Notes under the pieces: model-generated
What the model saw: the letters and a program-made list of their open reading frames with translations, nothing else
The model's database searches: none
What the model was told of the DNA's origin: nothing
Position numbers and translations under genes: made by a program
From: Syntrophobacterales bacterium
GTDB taxonomy: Bacteria > Desulfobacterota > Syntrophorhabdia > Syntrophorhabdales > WCHB1-27
NCBI GenBank assembly: GCA_017881765.1
Contig: JADGQN010000248.1
Span: 1-7,129, forward strand
Direction of reading: 5' to 3'
Length of the DNA: 7,129 nucleotides
Part shown: positions 6,338 to 7,129 of the stretch, piece by piece
Layout: each line of letters opens with the position of its first letter
Numbering within the stretch: position 1 is the first letter of the stretch

Positions 6338-6898
6338 ATGGAAAACGTAGAAAACCATGAGACAAGCGCAGCCCACTCGGCGGTGTCCCTCGCGAAGTAC
6401 GCAGTGCTGCTCGTCTGTATGTCAGTGCTGTGGGTACAGTTTCACAGCTTTACCGAGTTGATCGTTCCGGTGCAGGTAAGACCCGTGGGTCAGCAGCAGG
6501 TCGACAGAGTGAAGCAGTCGCTATTGAAAGTCGGTGCCCCTCCTGAGAAGGTCGACGAGCTGGCCATGGCTATCAAAGGCGCCTCGGCTTCGGCTCAGGT
6601 AAGTCCGATACTGCTGGTCGCCCTGATGTACACGGAGAACGAGAACTTTGACTACAAAGCCGTGTCCGACAAGGGTTACAAGGGTCTGATGCAGACGCCC
6701 TGGGCCTCCATGCGCTGGGCCGATGTGGACACTCTGCTGGGGGCAAAGATACTGCAGGAGAAGCTTAAGCTAAGCGGTAACAACGTTCTGGAGGCATTAC
6801 GCCTCTATAAAGGCGGAAAGAATCCAACAGCCACAAGGCAGGCGAAGAGGACGATCGAGGTATACGAGGACCTGCTGAAAGAAAAGGATATGCTGTAA
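6338..6898 (+). CDS. Membrane-anchored SLT-type lytic transglycosylase
   Basis: This 186-aa protein probably cleaves peptidoglycan between MurNAc and GlcNAc to open a local gap in the wall. Residues 19-37 form an N-terminal TM anchor that places the rest in the periplasm. The SLT core lies at about 88-160. SPILLVALMYTENENF carries the catalytic Glu (Glu100, or less likely Glu102), then AVSDKGYKGLMQ (the conserved S-x-x-G-x-x-GLMQ), and later ALRLYKGG, equivalent to the AAYNAG motif. The spacing from Glu100 to Phe104 is one residue longer than the common ESxF. The core is compact, with the usual loop after GLMQ shortened. GGAGG (6328-6332) lies 5 nt before the ATG. Small anchored enzymes of this type often accompany conjugation, secretion or phage modules. 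Its place between a winged-helix regulator and a bitopic membrane protein fits that. The family is clear; the system it serves is unknown. Confidence 0.82.
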   Translation: MENVENHETSAAHSAVSLAKYAVLLVCMSVLWVQFHSFTELIVPVQVRPVGQQQVDRVKQSLLKVGAPPEKVDELAMAIKGASASAQVSPILLVALMYTENENFDYKAVSDKGYKGLMQTPWASMRWADVDTLLGAKILQEKLKLSGNNVLEALRLYKGGKNPTATRQAKRTIEVYEDLLKEKDML

Positions 6899-6916
6899 GA
6901 AGTGGAGGTATGAACC

Positions 6917-7129
6917 ATGGAACGACGACTGGAACTGGCGACCACAGAAGGGGTAGGCCGTGACAAGCAGGAGCTGTCACCAACACGGAATAAATCACCG
7001 AAAGTGGGCTTCTGGGACAAGATGGTGATCGTGCTGCTCCTCGGGGCTATCATCGGGGTTGCCGGATCAAAGGCCTATTACGAGCGACGTCTCGATGAGG
7101 CGATCAGGCTGCAGCGCTTTGTCCACAAG
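6917..7129 (+). CDS. Single-TM protein, truncated by window edge
   Basis: Seventy-one codons are open to the end of the window without a stop. The N-terminus (about 1-35) is charged and hydrophilic. One TM helix follows (about 36-53, VIVLLLGAIIGVAGSKAYY), then a basic/acidic stretch YERRLDEAIRLQ that probably continues as a periplasmic helix. GGAGG (6904-6908) lies 8 nt before the ATG, and the gene starts 18 nt after the transglycosylase, so it belongs to the same operon. A short ATG frame at 6910 is out of frame and ends soon. Bitopic proteins of this shape include small inner-membrane parts of conjugation machines such as TrbI-like proteins, but 71 residues are too few to assign a family. 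Confidence 0.7.
   Translation, partial: MERRLELATTEGVGRDKQELSPTRNKSPKVGFWDKMVIVLLLGAIIGVAGSKAYYERRLDEAIRLQRFVHK

Overview
This is a mostly complete bacterial stretch of moderate G+C: protein genes with Shine-Dalgarno sites, sigma70-like promoters and one-nucleotide gene junctions. No gene fixes the taxon. The sensor-less hybrid kinase, the zinc-ribbon membrane protein and the NosFY-like transporter pair would suit a Deltaproteobacteria/Desulfobacterota- or Nitrospirota-like genome, but that is a weak impression. No rRNA, tRNA, CRISPR array, transposase or integrase was seen.

Layout. (1) 1-225 has no convincing gene but holds three small inverted repeats. (2) 226-1412 (-) is a soluble hybrid histidine kinase (DHp, ATPase, receiver) split by a one-base frameshift in a run of five G. 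(3) 1413-1790 is a divergent intergenic region with a promoter for the kinase. (4) 1791-2375 (+) is a LuxR/NarL-type regulator with an intact DNA-binding domain and a receiver lacking most phosphorylation residues. (5) 2376-2964 is largely gene-free and ends in a near-consensus promoter and a six-codon leader ORF. (6) 2965-4522 (+) is a two-gene ABC-2 transporter operon. (7) 4795-5124 (+) is a small zinc-ribbon/two-TM protein, convergent with (8) 5290-5715 (-), a small cysteine-containing exported protein. (9) 5951 to the right edge (+) is a tight operon of a winged-helix protein, a membrane-anchored lytic transglycosylase and a small single-TM protein cut by the window end. It is preceded by a promoter whose -10 lies inside an 18-bp palindrome.

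How the parts may work together. The kinase and the LuxR-type protein are divergent neighbours and could once have formed a signalling pair, but one is frameshifted and the other has a degenerate receiver. The ABC pair is a self-contained pump or exporter of unknown substrate. The right-hand operon looks like the start of a larger module: a probable autoregulator followed by a wall-cutting enzyme and a bitopic membrane protein is an arrangement found at the edge of conjugation or other envelope-spanning systems. This is the part most worth extending beyond the window. I found no firm evidence for a new system inside the window itself.
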